Shown one piece after another: positions 8,762 through 17,839 of a stretch of 64,000 nt of DNA. The stretch comes from Massilia sp. R2A-15 (GTDB taxonomy: Bacteria; Pseudomonadota; Gammaproteobacteria; Burkholderiales; Burkholderiaceae_D): NCBI RefSeq assembly GCF_030704305.1, contig NZ_CP131935.1, positions 4,836,001-4,900,000 on the forward strand. Reading direction: 5' to 3'. The notes beneath the pieces were generated by a model, which had not been told where the DNA came from, did not search any database, and saw nothing but the letters and a program-made list of their open reading frames with translations. Both the position numbers and the translations under genes were made by a program. Position 1 is the first letter of the stretch, and each line of letters starts with the position of its first letter.

Positions 8762-10867
8762 ATGGCACGCAAGACCCCCATTGAGCGCTACCGCAATATC
8801 GGTATCTCCGCTCACATCGATGCTGGCAAGACCACCACGACCGAGCGCGTCCTGTTCTACACGGGCGTGAATCACAAGATTGGCGAAGTGCATGATGGCG
8901 CCGCCACCATGGACTGGATGGAGCAAGAGCAGGAACGCGGTATCACCATTACCTCGGCTGCGACGACCTGCTTCTGGAAGGGCATGGCCAACAACTTCCC
9001 TGAGCACCACATCAACATCATCGACACCCCGGGCCACGTGGACTTCACCATTGAAGTCGAGCGCTCGATGCGCGTGCTCGACGGCGCCTGCATGGTTTAC
9101 TGCGCAGTCGGCGGCGTGCAGCCACAGTCGGAAACCGTATGGCGTCAGGCCAACAAGTACAAAGTGCCACGCCTGGCCTTCGTCAACAAGATGGACCGTA
9201 CCGGTGCGAACTTCTTCAAGGTCTACGACCAGATGCGCGCGCGCCTGAAGGCCAACCCGATCCCGCTGCAGATTCCAATCGGCGCCGAAGACAACTTCAA
9301 GGGCGTGGTCGATCTGGTCAAGATGAAGGCGATCTACTGGGACGACGCGTCGCAGGGCATGAAGTTCGACTACCGCGATATCCCAGCAGAGCTGGCCGAC
9401 CAGGCCGCCGAGTGGCGCGAGAAGATGGTCGAAGCCGCTGCTGAAGCGAACGAAGACCTGATGAACAAGTACCTGGAAGAAGGCGACCTCTCGGAAGAAG
9501 AGATCAAGGTTGCTCTGCGCCAGCGCACCATCGCATCGGAAATCGTGCCGATGATGTGCGGTACCGCGTTCAAGAACAAGGGCGTTCAGGCAATGCTGGA
9601 CGGCGTCATCGAGTACCTGCCATCGCCAGTGGACATTCCACCGGTCAAGGGCATGGACGAAGACGACCAGCCGACCGAGCGTAAAGCCGAAGACACCGAG
9701 AAGTTCTCGGCGCTGGCATTCAAGATCATGACCGACCCATTCGTCGGCCAGCTGATCTTCTTCCGCGTCTACTCGGGCATGATCAATTCGGGCGACACCG
9801 TCTTCAATCCGATCAAGAACAAGAAAGAGCGTCTTGGCCGTATTCTGCAGATGCACGCTAACCAGCGCGAAGAAATCAAGGAAGTGCGCGCCGGCGACAT
9901 CGCCGCTGCGGTCGGCCTGAAAGATGCGACCACCGGCGAAACGCTGTGCGATCCATCGGCCGTCATCACCCTCGAAAAGATGGTGTTCCCTGAGCCGGTG
10001 ATCCAGCAGGCCGTCGAGCCGAAGACCAAGGCCGACCAGGAAAAGATGGGCCTGGCGCTGAACCGCCTGGCACAGGAAGATCCTTCGTTCCGCGTCAAGA
10101 CCGACGAAGAGTCGGGCCAGACCATCATCGGTGGTATGGGCGAGCTGCACCTGGAAATTATCGTTGACCGCATGAAGCGCGAATTCGGCGTCGAAGCGAC
10201 CGTCGGCAAGCCACAGGTTGCCTACCGCGAAACGATCCGCAAGACCTGCGAAGAGTCCGAAGGCAAGTTCGTCAAGCAGTCGGGTGGTCGTGGTCAGTAC
10301 GGTCACGTGGTTCTGAAGATCGAGCCGCAAGAGCCGGGCAAGGGCTTCGAATTCGTCGACGCGATCAAGGGCGGTACGGTTCCACGCGAATACATCCCTG
10401 CGGTCGAAAAAGGTGTGCGCGGTACGCTCAACACCGGCGTGCTGGCCGGCTACCCAGTGGTCGACGTCAAGGTCACGCTGTTCTTCGGTTCGTACCACGA
10501 TGTGGACTCGAACGAAAACGCGTTCCAGATGGCCGCTTCGATGGCATTCAAGGAAGGCTGCCGCAAAGCATCGCCAGTCATCCTCGAGCCGATGATGGCC
10601 GTGGAAGTGGAAACGCCGGAAGACTACGCCGGTACCGTGATGGGCGACCTGTCGTCCCGCCGCGGTATGGTGCAGGGCATGGACGAGATCCCAGGCGGCG
10701 GTGGCAAGATTATCAAAGCCGAAGTGCCGCTGTCCGAAATGTTTGGTTACTCGACCTCGCTGCGTTCGGCAACGCAAGGCCGCGCTACCTACACGATGGA
10801 ATTCAAGCACTACTCGGAAGCGCCTAAGCACGTCACCGACGCAATCGTTACTGCTAAAGCCAAGTAA
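8762..10867 (+). CDS. fusA: Elongation factor G
   Basis: The 701-residue GTPase is full-length EF-G, which drives translocation of tRNA and mRNA after peptide transfer. The P-loop AHIDAGKT is at about residues 17-24, DTPGHVDFT forms G3 and NKMDRTG forms G4, followed by the usual domains II-V. AGGA lies upstream of the ATG. It is the third gene of the str operon, with tuf 73 bases downstream. A weak GC-rich hairpin (about 10880-10901) in that gap has no U-tract and is unlikely to stop transcription fully. Confidence 0.98.
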   Translation: MARKTPIERYRNIGISAHIDAGKTTTTERVLFYTGVNHKIGEVHDGAATMDWMEQEQERGITITSAATTCFWKGMANNFPEHHINIIDTPGHVDFTIEVERSMRVLDGACMVYCAVGGVQPQSETVWRQANKYKVPRLAFVNKMDRTGANFFKVYDQMRARLKANPIPLQIPIGAEDNFKGVVDLVKMKAIYWDDASQGMKFDYRDIPAELADQAAEWREKMVEAAAEANEDLMNKYLEEGDLSEEEIKVALRQRTIASEIVPMMCGTAFKNKGVQAMLDGVIEYLPSPVDIPPVKGMDEDDQPTERKAEDTEKFSALAFKIMTDPFVGQLIFFRVYSGMINSGDTVFNPIKNKKERLGRILQMHANQREEIKEVRAGDIAAAVGLKDATTGETLCDPSAVITLEKMVFPEPVIQQAVEPKTKADQEKMGLALNRLAQEDPSFRVKTDEESGQTIIGGMGELHLEIIVDRMKREFGVEATVGKPQVAYRETIRKTCEESEGKFVKQSGGRGQYGHVVLKIEPQEPGKGFEFVDAIKGGTVPREYIPAVEKGVRGTLNTGVLAGYPVVDVKVTLFFGSYHDVDSNENAFQMAASMAFKEGCRKASPVILEPMMAVEVETPEDYAGTVMGDLSSRRGMVQGMDEIPGGGGKIIKAEVPLSEMFGYSTSLRSATQGRATYTMEFKHYSEAPKHVTDAIVTAKAK

Positions 10868-10940
10868 TCAGGAAAACAGGGCCGGGGGTGTCCCCGGTCC
10901 GTATTAAACTAAGTAACTCGCTCTTTTAAGGAAGAACAAA

Positions 10941-12131
10941 ATGGCAAAAGGTAAATTCGAACGGACCAAGCCGCACGTCAACGTCGGCACCATTGGTCAC
11001 GTTGACCACGGCAAAACCACCCTGACTGCAGCTATCGCTACCGTCCTGTCGAAGAAATTCGGCGGCGAAGCAAAAGCCTACGACCAGATCGATGCTGCTC
11101 CAGAAGAAAAAGCACGCGGCATTACCATCAACACCGCGCACGTCGAGTACGAGACCGCCGGCCGTCACTACGCTCACGTTGACTGCCCAGGCCACGCCGA
11201 CTACATCAAGAACATGATTACCGGTGCAGCGCAGATGGACGGCGCGATCCTGGTTTGCTCCGCAGCTGACGGCCCAATGCCACAGACCCGCGAGCACATC
11301 CTGCTGGCGCGCCAGGTTGGCGTTCCATACATCATCGTGTTCCTGAACAAGTGCGACCTGGTCGACGACGCAGAACTGCTGGAACTGGTCGAAATGGAAG
11401 TGCGCGAGCTCCTGTCGAAGTACGAGTTCCCAGGCGACGACCTGCCAATCATCAAGGGTTCGGCACGTATGGCGCTGGACGGCGACACCGGCCCGATGGG
11501 CGAGCAGGCGATCATGCAACTGGCTGAAGCCCTCGACACCTACATCCCGACGCCAGAGCGCGCAGTTGACGGCGCCTTCCTGATGCCGGTCGAAGACGTG
11601 TTCTCGATCTCGGGCCGCGGTACCGTGGTGACCGGTCGTGTCGAGCGCGGCATCATCAAGGTCGGCGAAGAAATCGAAATCGTCGGCATCAAAGATACCG
11701 TCAAGACCACCTGCACCGGCGTGGAAATGTTCCGCAAGCTGCTGGACCAGGGTCAGGCTGGCGACAACGTCGGTCTGCTGCTGCGCGGCACCAAGCGTGA
11801 AGACGTCGAGCGCGGCCAGGTTCTGGCCAAGCCAGGTTCGATCAAGCCGCACAACCACTTCACCGGCGAGATCTATGTCCTGTCGAAAGACGAAGGCGGC
11901 CGTCACACCCCGTTCTTCAACAACTATCGTCCACAGTTCTACTTCCGTACCACGGACGTGACCGGTTCGATCGAGCTGCCAGCGGACAAAGAGATGGTCA
12001 TGCCAGGCGATAACGTGTCGATCACCGTCAAGCTGATCAACCCGATCGCGATGGAAGAAGGTCTGCGTTTCGCAATCCGCGAAGGCGGCCGTACCGTCGG
12101 CGCCGGCGTTGTTGCAAAGATCATCGCTTAA
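10941..12131 (+). CDS. tuf: Elongation factor Tu
   Basis: The 396-residue GTPase is EF-Tu, which carries aminoacyl-tRNA to the ribosomal A site. GHVDHGKT (19-26), DCPGHADY and NKCD (about 136-139) are the nucleotide-binding motifs. The start is supported by AAGGAA seven bases upstream. This is the str-operon copy; proteobacteria often have a second tuf copy near rpoB, which is outside this window. An internal promoter for rpsJ follows its stop codon. Confidence 0.98.
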   Translation: MAKGKFERTKPHVNVGTIGHVDHGKTTLTAAIATVLSKKFGGEAKAYDQIDAAPEEKARGITINTAHVEYETAGRHYAHVDCPGHADYIKNMITGAAQMDGAILVCSAADGPMPQTREHILLARQVGVPYIIVFLNKCDLVDDAELLELVEMEVRELLSKYEFPGDDLPIIKGSARMALDGDTGPMGEQAIMQLAEALDTYIPTPERAVDGAFLMPVEDVFSISGRGTVVTGRVERGIIKVGEEIEIVGIKDTVKTTCTGVEMFRKLLDQGQAGDNVGLLLRGTKREDVERGQVLAKPGSIKPHNHFTGEIYVLSKDEGGRHTPFFNNYRPQFYFRTTDVTGSIELPADKEMVMPGDNVSITVKLINPIAMEEGLRFAIREGGRTVGAGVVAKIIA

Positions 12132-12150
12132 TTTAATTTAAGCCGTGTGA

Positions 12151-12177
12151 TTCAAGGCGGGGGGAACAGGTTATACT
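12151..12177 (+). promoter_or_regulatory. Probable promoter upstream of rpsJ
   Basis: TATACT (12172-12177) is a good -10 box matching the other translation-gene promoters in this window. The -35 box is weak: TTCAAG at 12151-12156 (15 bp spacing) or TGATTC at 12148 (18 bp). It would give rpsJ its own transcript. Confidence 0.5.
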
Positions 12178-12264
12178 GTGCCCCCTGCTTTTTGTTGAGC
12201 AGTAAGTTACGCCTTATACATATTGCCGGGCAATCAGTCCGGTTCGCTCTTTAAAGGAAATACC

Positions 12265-12582
12265 ATGTCCGCACCAAACCAGAAAATCCGTATTCGCCTG
12301 AAAGCGTTCGATTACAAGCTGATCGACCAGTCCGCACTGGAAATCGTTGACACCGCGAAGCGCACCGGCGCCGTTGTCAAGGGCCCAGTTCCACTGCCAA
12401 CCCGCATCCAGCGTTTCGACGTTCTGCGTTCGCCGCACGTCAACAAGACCTCGCGCGACCAGTTCGAGATCCGCACGCACCAGCGTCTGATGGACATCGT
12501 CGACCCAACGGACAAGACCGTTGACGCGCTGATGAAGCTGGACCTGCCAGCTGGTGTTGACGTCGAAATCAAACTGCAATAA
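12265..12582 (+). CDS. rpsJ: 30S ribosomal protein S10 (NusE)
   Basis: The start is the ATG at 12265 behind AAAGGAA; the frame runs upstream to 12223 without support. The 105-residue product ([28 protein letters not shown] in shorter pieces) is S10, a 30S head protein that also acts as NusE with NusB in antitermination and couples RNA polymerase to the ribosome through NusG. In most proteobacteria rplC follows directly. Here a strong terminator follows, and rplC lies almost 4 kb away. Confidence 0.97.
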   Translation: MSAPNQKIRIRLKAFDYKLIDQSALEIVDTAKRTGAVVKGPVPLPTRIQRFDVLRSPHVNKTSRDQFEIRTHQRLMDIVDPTDKTVDALMKLDLPAGVDVEIKLQ

Positions 12583-12612
12583 TTCCCAAGGCAGCGGCTA
12601 GTCCGCCGCCTG

Positions 12613-12650
12613 AAAAAACCGGAGCCGCTCACGCGCCTCCGGTTTTTTTT
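12613..12650 (+). terminator. Strong intrinsic terminator after rpsJ
   Basis: AAAAAACCGGAG (12613-12624) pairs with CTCCGGTTTTTTTT (12637-12650) around a 12-base loop and ends in eight T. This is a textbook Rho-independent terminator and separates rpsJ from the rest of the S10 operon. Confidence 0.9.
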
Positions 12651-12770
12651 CGTTCCGTTTGGCACGTTTTGGCATCGACCCCACCAAGGAACGTGCGGAC
12701 GTCGTGGTGATCCAAATCCGGTATGATTGAAGCAGATCGGCGCCATGTCGAACAATCCTGAGAGGTTTGC

Positions 12771-13139
12771 GTGAAGTTGACCGTTGAATGCCAACGTGTT
12801 GAAGATGGCCGCTGGCTGGCAGAGGTGCGCCAGCTTCCGGGCGTCTCGGCGTATGGTGAAACCGCGACCGATGCGCTGGCGAACGCTCAGGTGATTGCCC
12901 TACGAGTTATCGCAGAAAGCATCGAGTCCCGACGCGTTTCGCCGGCAGAGATCAGCTTGTCGATATTCCAACCATCGTTCTCTGAAGAGGGTGAAGCGCC
13001 GCTCCCCGTGCACCGCGAGGATAGCGCTTACCTGGAATGGCTCGACGCGGAAGTGCAGGAGGCCATCGACGACGATGAGCCAACCGTATCGCAGGAGGAA
13101 GCGTTTCGCCAGATTCGATCCGCCGTCTTCGCCAAATAG
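12771..13139 (+). CDS. Chimeric antitoxin: HicB-like N-terminal half, ParD/StbD-like tail
   Basis: The 122-residue product appears to join two antitoxin pieces. Residues 1-60 ([21 protein letters not shown] then [19 protein letters not shown]) resemble the HicB / partial RNase-H-fold domain, in which G-x-W and LPGV...G are typical. Residues about 83-122 ([15 protein letters not shown], then [13 protein letters not shown]) resemble the toxin-binding tail of ParD/StbD-type antitoxins that neutralise ParE/RelE toxins. The next gene, nine bases downstream, encodes such a toxin, so the pair forms an antitoxin-first type II module. Domain calls are by eye. The start is supported by GAGAGG upstream. 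Confidence 0.65.
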   Translation: MKLTVECQRVEDGRWLAEVRQLPGVSAYGETATDALANAQVIALRVIAESIESRRVSPAEISLSIFQPSFSEEGEAPLPVHREDSAYLEWLDAEVQEAIDDDEPTVSQEEAFRQIRSAVFAK

Positions 13140-13148
13140 ACCAGACGT

Positions 13149-13424
13149 ATGGGGGCCGTTCTATGGAAGCGGCACGCCATCAACGATATGGCGCAGATCG
13201 CGCGACGAATTGCCCTCGACAGCCCGATCGTTGCGAATCAGTTTATCCGCCAACTCAAGGCGAAAACGGGAAATTTGGCGACTTATCCCCAGCTGGGCCG
13301 GCTTGGCCGCAAGGACGGCACGCGCGAGTTAATCGCCCACCGACACTTCGTTGTCATTTACCGCGAACGGGCGGGCAATGTGGAAATCCTGCGTGTAAAA
13401 CACACCGCGCAACAATGGCCATGA
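13149..13424 (+). CDS. RelE/ParE family toxin
   Basis: The 91-residue product has the ParE pattern: KRHAINDMAQIARRIALDSP (N-terminal helices), NLATYPQLGRLGRKDGTREL, then HRHFVVIYRERAGNVEILRVKHTAQQWP, with the closing W-P common in RelE/ParE toxins. RelE homologues cut mRNA on the ribosome and ParE homologues poison gyrase; the sequence alone does not separate the two. It lies nine bases after the chimeric antitoxin gene, in the usual antitoxin-toxin order. Confidence 0.8.
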   Translation: MGAVLWKRHAINDMAQIARRIALDSPIVANQFIRQLKAKTGNLATYPQLGRLGRKDGTRELIAHRHFVVIYRERAGNVEILRVKHTAQQWP

Positions 13425-13467
13425 AGCGCGCATGGTGCTCGGTGCGTTCAGGAATAGGGAGCCGTTG

Positions 13468-13899
13468 ATGCCTTTCGATCCAGTGATGCTCCGGAATCTG
13501 GCCGACGCAGTACTGATTCTGCATGTTGGCATTGTGCTGTTCGTCGTAGCCGGTCTTGTGTTGACCTTGGTGGGCGGCGCGCTACGCTGGCGATGGGTCC
13601 GCAATTTCTGGTTCCGCGCGGTGCACCTCGCGGCCATCGCGTATGTAGCGCTGCAGGCGTGGTTCGATTTTGCCTGTCCCTTGACGACGCTCGAGCAATG
13701 GCTGCGCATCCAAGCTGGCCAAATCGCTTACGAGGGCGATTTCATCGGGTATTGGCTAGGCAGGCTGTTGTTCTATCAGGCTCCTGGCTGGATATTTATT
13801 GCGACTTACTCGCTGTTCGGGTTGCTGGTGGGGTGGAGCTGGTTCGCCGTGCGCCCGACAGCGCCATTTCATTCTGGTGCCGGAACTAGGTTGAAATAG
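13468..13899 (+). CDS. DUF2784-type small integral membrane protein
   Basis: I start at the ATG at 13468 (MPFDPVMLRNLADAVL), since the extension to 13432 adds no conserved sequence. The 143-residue product has about four membrane helices: residues 9-35, 49-70, 100-118 and a C-terminal helix near 115-135. ILHVGIVLFVVAG near the start, WFRAVHLAAIAYVALQ and FACPLTTLEQWLR are the conserved pieces of DUF2784 proteins, whose function is unknown. It lies 43 bases after the toxin gene and before a second toxin-antitoxin pair; a link to either is not evident. Confidence 0.7.
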   Translation: MPFDPVMLRNLADAVLILHVGIVLFVVAGLVLTLVGGALRWRWVRNFWFRAVHLAAIAYVALQAWFDFACPLTTLEQWLRIQAGQIAYEGDFIGYWLGRLLFYQAPGWIFIATYSLFGLLVGWSWFAVRPTAPFHSGAGTRLK

Positions 13900-14013
13900 C
13901 AGAGTTCCGACGTGCCTGTTGAAGCGCCTTTACAAGCCTCCGTTCACGCTCTTTAAGATCGTACGACGTGGTTCGGCCGATTTTCGGCGCGCCGTCGACT
14001 CCTTGGGGCAAAT

Positions 14014-14304
14014 ATGAAACCATTTGGCAATTTGAAGGTCGAATGGGATGCGCGCAAGGCCGCTTCCAACCTGCGAAAACATGGCGTATCGTTTGATGAA
14101 GCGAAGGCCGTGCTGGATGATCCGCTGTCGCAATTTGTGCTGGATCGCGATCATTCGGTAGAGGAGTGCCGGTTTCGTGCAGTCGGTCACTCTGCGGACG
14201 GGCGTATTTTGGTCATTATCTGCACTGAGCGCGGAAAACGAACCAGAATTTTGACTGCGCGCCCTGCAACGTGCTCGGAGAGGAAACTATATGAGCGAGG
14301 TTGA
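14014..14304 (+). CDS. BrnT-type ribonuclease toxin
   Basis: The 96-residue product follows the BrnT pattern closely: VEWDARKAASNLRKHGVSF, then FDEAKAVLDDPL, DRDHSVEECRFRAVGHSADGR and RTRILTARPATCSERKLYE. BrnT has a RelE-like fold, cleaves RNA and is neutralised by BrnA. As is usual for brnT, the toxin gene comes first and overlaps the next gene, here by 14 bases. What is odd is the partner, which keeps only a BrnA-like head. Confidence 0.82.
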   Translation: MKPFGNLKVEWDARKAASNLRKHGVSFDEAKAVLDDPLSQFVLDRDHSVEECRFRAVGHSADGRILVIICTERGKRTRILTARPATCSERKLYERG

Positions 14305-14599
14305 TCAGATCGATGATGACATCCGCCCGGAATATCTGGATTGGAGTAATGCGGTCAGGGGCAAATATGCAGGTCGGCGACCCTCCCATCAAGTCACCGT
14401 GAACATCGAGGTCGTGCGATTGGCCGATGAGAAGTGGTGCGCACGCTCTGCGGAATTTCCCGATGCGATTGGATACGGACCAGACCCCGACAGCGCCCTA
14501 GACCAGGGCGAAGAGCTGATCGCCGAGATAATCGACGCCCGCGCCGAGCGCGGCGAGATCCCGCCGACAGGATTGAATTTCGCGATCGACTATCGATAG
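14291..14599 (+). CDS. Antitoxin partner of BrnT with HicB-like domain
   Basis: The 102-residue product begins DDDIRPEYLDWSNAVRGKYAGR (given in pieces: IRPEYLDW, AVRGKYAGR), the N-terminal signature of BrnA-class and related antitoxins. The usual BrnA ribbon-helix-helix C-terminal part is absent. Residues about 33-95 (VTVNIEVVRLADEKWCARSAE, then FPDAIGYGPDPDSALDQGEEL) instead look like a HicB-type domain. It overlaps the BrnT gene by 14 bases, consistent with translational coupling and a toxin-antitoxin pair. The chimera reading is by eye. Confidence 0.65.
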   Translation: MSEVDQIDDDIRPEYLDWSNAVRGKYAGRRPSHQVTVNIEVVRLADEKWCARSAEFPDAIGYGPDPDSALDQGEELIAEIIDARAERGEIPPTGLNFAIDYR

Positions 14600-14733
14600 T
14601 TGTGGCCATATCGGCCGCAGCACCAGGTTAATGTGGGTGCTACGGTAGCCCCTCTTCTCATAACGCGCCGCGGACCCCGGGGTTGTCGGCGCCGCCAAAG
14701 CCTGTCGCCGTCCACCACCGTGCATCTGACGAT

Positions 14734-15912
14734 TCAGGGCCGCACGTTCTGCAGCAGCACAAACTCGCGCACGCCGTTCGGATGCGCCTTCTTCCAGGCC
14801 TCGAATTCGGGGCGATACGACTCCCGATACATCAGCAGCAGGATCGCCGTCTCCAGTTGCCCCTGCGCCCCAAGCTTGCGCAACAGCGCCAGGCCCGGGT
14901 CGTCGAAGGAGCGCGGCTCTTTTTCCTGCAGGTCGGCGTCCACCTTCAGCGCAGTCCTCAGCGCCTGGAGCTCAAGGGAGAACGGCGAGGCGGCCGGATC
15001 CTTCTGAGCCATGGCAGTGGCAAGCGTCATCCCGTACATCGTCCAGAAGCTTGTGTCGGCGCCCTGCGGCTTGTCGAGCAACTGCTTGTCGAGGTTGACG
15101 GTGGGCTTGTGGGTCGCCGGATCGAGCGTGGCGCTGGCGCGGCGCCGCAGGTTCAGCCGCGCCATCGTCACCCCGCCTGCGCGCAACATGGTATCGAGCT
15201 TGTCCCAGTTCGGCCGCTGGGTCGGCTGCGCCGCGATGCCGCTCAATAGCGCGTCTTGCGCATCCTGCTTCTTGCCCTGCTGCGCCAGCGCATCCGACAG
15301 GAAGCGCCACGCCTGGCCATTCAGCGGTTCGATCGACGCCGCCTTGCGAAAGCGCGCCTCCGCCTCGGCCCAGCGCTTTTCAACGTAGAAGCAGTCGCCG
15401 GCGAAGACCCAGGCGGCCGAGTACAGCGGATCGACCTGCGCCGCCAATTCGTATTTGGCCAACGCTTCCGGCAGGCGCCGCTGGGCGAACAGCGATTCGC
15501 CGGCCTCGACCAGATCGGCCGCTTCCTTGGTGGGCGCGTGCAGATGCGTTGGCGCATCCTGCTCTGCGAGTCGGATGAGTTCGTTGGCGATGGGGTCGGC
15601 GCTGTTATGTGTCAGCGCACTGCGCGCAAACGCCAGCGACTGCGCCAGGAACTTGGCGCGCTGGTCGCCGGTGCTGCGCTCGGCCAGATACCCGAACAGG
15701 CCTGCGCTCATCGAGTCTGGCAGCGACGACGCCGGATCGGCCTTGGCCGCTTCGCGGTAGGCATCGAACGCCTGCTGCACCTGGCCTTGCGCCAACAGGC
15801 TCTGGCCGCGATCGAGCAGCACCTGGCCCGCGGCATTGATGCCCACTTCGGTGGCCCCGGCATGCAGGGAGATGGCGGACAAGATGGCGCAAGCAAGAAT
15901 TCGGAGTCGCAT
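14734..15912 (-). CDS. Secreted tetratricopeptide-repeat protein
   Basis: The 392-residue product has a signal peptide (MRLRILACAILSAISLHAGA, cleavage near residue 20) and TPR-like helices, clearest at about 31-60 (LAQGQVQQAFDAYREAAKADP), 135-165 (LFAQRRLPEALAKYELAAQVDP) and 168-200 (RWAEAEARFRKAASIEPLNG). The rest is helical, ending with a conserved-looking MYRESYRPEFEAWKKAHP. It is probably a periplasmic scaffold protein. It stands alone on the minus strand, convergent with the second toxin-antitoxin pair; the AT-rich 15940-16000 stretch probably holds its promoter. Function unknown. Confidence 0.7.
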   Translation of the reverse strand: MRLRILACAILSAISLHAGATEVGINAAGQVLLDRGQSLLAQGQVQQAFDAYREAAKADPASSLPDSMSAGLFGYLAERSTGDQRAKFLAQSLAFARSALTHNSADPIANELIRLAEQDAPTHLHAPTKEAADLVEAGESLFAQRRLPEALAKYELAAQVDPLYSAAWVFAGDCFYVEKRWAEAEARFRKAASIEPLNGQAWRFLSDALAQQGKKQDAQDALLSGIAAQPTQRPNWDKLDTMLRAGGVTMARLNLRRRASATLDPATHKPTVNLDKQLLDKPQGADTSFWTMYGMTLATAMAQKDPAASPFSLELQALRTALKVDADLQEKEPRSFDDPGLALLRKLGAQGQLETAILLLMYRESYRPEFEAWKKAHPNGVREFVLLQNVRP

Positions 15913-16021
15913 GGTGGTTCCACTGAAGTTCGGCTAGTTGCCGCGAGGAATAAATAATAACATTGTTGATTGCTCAAGTATTTAATTTTCCCATACGTCA
16001 AACCGCGCGATACTCGTCCCC

Positions 16022-16126
16022 ATGGAAATCATCCTGATCGTCGAAGAAGGGCTAGCGATCGCCGATGGCATCGCCTGCGCCTTGCGCAACGACGCATGGT
16101 GCTGCGCACTTCGGCCGCCAGCATAA
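16022..16126 (+). pseudogene. Response-regulator N-terminal stub
   Basis: A 34-codon frame encodes MEIILIVEEGLAIADGIACALRND, resembling the first beta strand and helix of an OmpR-family receiver (ILxVEDExxIAxxIxxAL), with the acidic pair changed to E-E, then a stop after 34 residues. It is too short to function and is probably the leftover of a deleted two-component gene. Confidence 0.4.
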
Positions 16127-16182
16127 ATGGGCGGAGGAGGCGATAGGACCGGCCACCTTGCTGATATTTTGGCAAACACCCC

Positions 16183-16211
16183 TTGCGCATCGGCCGCCCG
16201 CTCTTTACAAT
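16183..16211 (+). promoter_or_regulatory. Promoter of the tRNA-Val gene
   Basis: TTGCGC (16183-16188) and TACAAT (16206-16211) are 17 bp apart, and the tRNA begins 11 bases after the -10 box, as expected for a stable-RNA promoter. Confidence 0.75.
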
Positions 16212-16221
16212 GCGTCCCCTC

Positions 16222-16298
16222 GGGCGGTTAGTTCAGCTGGTTAGAATACTTGGTCGACATCCAAGGGGTCGGGGATTCGAATTCCTCACCGCCCACCA
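16222..16298 (+). tRNA. tRNA-Val (anticodon GAC)
   Basis: The 77-base sequence folds as a full cloverleaf: acceptor GGGCGGT pairs with ACCGCCC, followed by ACCA with encoded CCA. The D arm is GTTC/GAAT. The anticodon stem CTTGG/CCAAG encloses the loop TCGACAT, giving anticodon GAC (Val). The T loop TTCGAAT is normal. Two oddities stand out: position 33 is C rather than the near-invariant U, and the pair 53-61 is A-T rather than G-C. A good promoter precedes it, so it is probably expressed. Confidence 0.85.
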
Positions 16299-16431
16299 GA
16301 TTTCCTCGCGCATCCATGCGCCATCCTCCCGGCCGAAAATCCTCTTTTTTCGGCCCGGCAATGCGAATTGCCTCCCGCCAGTACTGGCGTTCTGCGAAAT
16401 GCAACACATCGACATACCCCCAACTTAGTTG

Positions 16432-16460
16432 TTGCGTCAAGCCCCTTTGCGCGTTATACT
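16432..16460 (+). promoter_or_regulatory. Promoter for the rplC-led S10 operon
   Basis: TTGCGT (16432-16437) and TATACT (16455-16460) have 17 bp spacing. The leader to the rplC ATG is about 90 bases, long enough for a regulatory structure such as an L4-response leader, which I could not establish. Confidence 0.8.
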
Positions 16461-16558
16461 AGCCGGCTTCGGTATGGATTCGTCTTTTTTGGATTCATGC
16501 CTTTACTTGGTAGTTAAACAGTCAGCCCCGCCCAATCGCAGGTGGGAATGGAGAAAAA

Positions 16559-17215
16559 ATGAGCCTAGGCCTTCTCGGTCGCAAGGTTGGTATGATGCGC
16601 ATCTTCACGGATGACGGGGATTCGATCCCAGTTACCGTGCTCGACGTGTCGAACAACCGTGTTGCGCAAGTCAAAACTCCTGAAACGGATGGTTACACCG
16701 CCGTTCAGGTCGCATTCGGTCAACGTCGCGCATCCCGCGTGACCAAAGCTGTTGCGGGTCACCACGCCAAAGCTGGCGTCGAAGCCGGTACGATGCTGAA
16801 GGAATTCCGCGTCGATGCCGCTAAAGCTGCAGAACTGAAAGCTGGCGACGTCGTCGCTGCCTCGCTGTTTGAAGTCGGTCAGAAGATCGACGTGCAGGGC
16901 GTCACGATCGGTAAAGGCTATGCCGGTACCATCAAGCGTCACCACTTCTCGTCGGGTCGCGCAACGCACGGTAACTCGCGTTCGCACAACGTTCCAGGTT
17001 CCATCGGTATGGCGCAAGATCCAGGCCGCGTGTTCCCTGGTAAGCGCATGACCGGTCACCTCGGTGACGTCAACCGCACCGTACAGAATCTCGAAATCGC
17101 CCGTATCGATGCCGACCGTCAGCTGCTGCTGGTCAAAGGCGCCGTACCAGGTGCGAAAAATGGCCAGGTCGTCGTGTCGCCTGCCATCAAAACCAAAGCA
17201 CAGAAGGGAGCTTAA
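16559..17215 (+). CDS. rplC: 50S ribosomal protein L3
   Basis: The 218-residue product starts [20 protein letters not shown] and is L3, an early 50S assembly protein whose long loop reaches toward the peptidyl-transferase centre. The loop region [29 protein letters not shown] in the middle (about 137-165) is strongly conserved and contains the Gln that PrmB methylates in E. coli. GGAG sits before the ATG. It leads the S10-type operon here, since rpsJ has been separated, and has its own promoter. Confidence 0.97.
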   Translation: MSLGLLGRKVGMMRIFTDDGDSIPVTVLDVSNNRVAQVKTPETDGYTAVQVAFGQRRASRVTKAVAGHHAKAGVEAGTMLKEFRVDAAKAAELKAGDVVAASLFEVGQKIDVQGVTIGKGYAGTIKRHHFSSGRATHGNSRSHNVPGSIGMAQDPGRVFPGKRMTGHLGDVNRTVQNLEIARIDADRQLLLVKGAVPGAKNGQVVVSPAIKTKAQKGA

Positions 17216-17218
17216 ACG

Positions 17219-17839
17219 ATGGAACTCAAGCTTCTGAATGAGCAAGGACAAGCAGGTTCGAACGTCGCCGCAGCCGATACCGTTTTCGGCCGTGACTACA
17301 ACGAAGCCCTGATCCACCAGATCGTCGTCGCCTACGCCGCCAACGCGCGTTCGGGCAACCGCAAGCAGAAAGATCGTGAAGAAGTCCACCACACGACCAA
17401 GAAGCCATGGCGCCAAAAAGGCACCGGCCGCGCTCGCGCTGGTATGTCGTCGTCGCCACTGTGGCGCGGCGGTGGTCGCATCTTCCCGAACTCGCCTGAC
17501 GAGAACTTCACCCACAAAGTGAACAAGAAGATGTATCGCGCAGGTATCTGCTCGATCCTGTCCCAGCTGGCTCGCGAAGAGCGCCTGGTCGTCGTCGAAG
17601 GCATGTCCATCGACGCACCGAAGACCAAGCTGCTGTCGCAAAAGCTGCAGGGCATGGGCCTGGAATCGGTCATGATCATCACCGACACCCTGGACGAGAA
17701 CCTGATGCTGGCATCGCGCAACCTGCCTAACGTGCTGGTCGTCGAGCCGCGTCACGCCGATCCGATGTCGCTGGTGTTCTACAAAAAAATCGTGGTCACC
17801 AAAGCTGCACTGACCATGATCGAGGAGATGTTCGCATGA
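17219..17839 (+). CDS. rplD: 50S ribosomal protein L4
   Basis: The 206-residue product is L4. The conserved loop [20 protein letters not shown], then [11 protein letters not shown] (about residues 60-90), reaches the peptide exit tunnel, where changes give macrolide resistance in other species; it looks wild-type. In E. coli, L4 also represses the S10 operon by acting on its leader. It starts four bases after rplC ends, and its last four bases overlap the start of rplW. Confidence 0.97.
   Translation: MELKLLNEQGQAGSNVAAADTVFGRDYNEALIHQIVVAYAANARSGNRKQKDREEVHHTTKKPWRQKGTGRARAGMSSSPLWRGGGRIFPNSPDENFTHKVNKKMYRAGICSILSQLAREERLVVVEGMSIDAPKTKLLSQKLQGMGLESVMIITDTLDENLMLASRNLPNVLVVEPRHADPMSLVFYKKIVVTKAALTMIEEMFA

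Noticed and set aside
10880..10901. GC-rich hairpin between fusA and tuf
   Set aside because: The stem is imperfect and has no T-run, and fusA-tuf are normally co-transcribed, so I do not call it a terminator.
12771..16298. The block between rpsJ and rplC as an integrated element using the tRNA as attachment site
   Set aside because: I found no integrase, no terminal direct repeats and no second copy of the tRNA 3' end at the other border.
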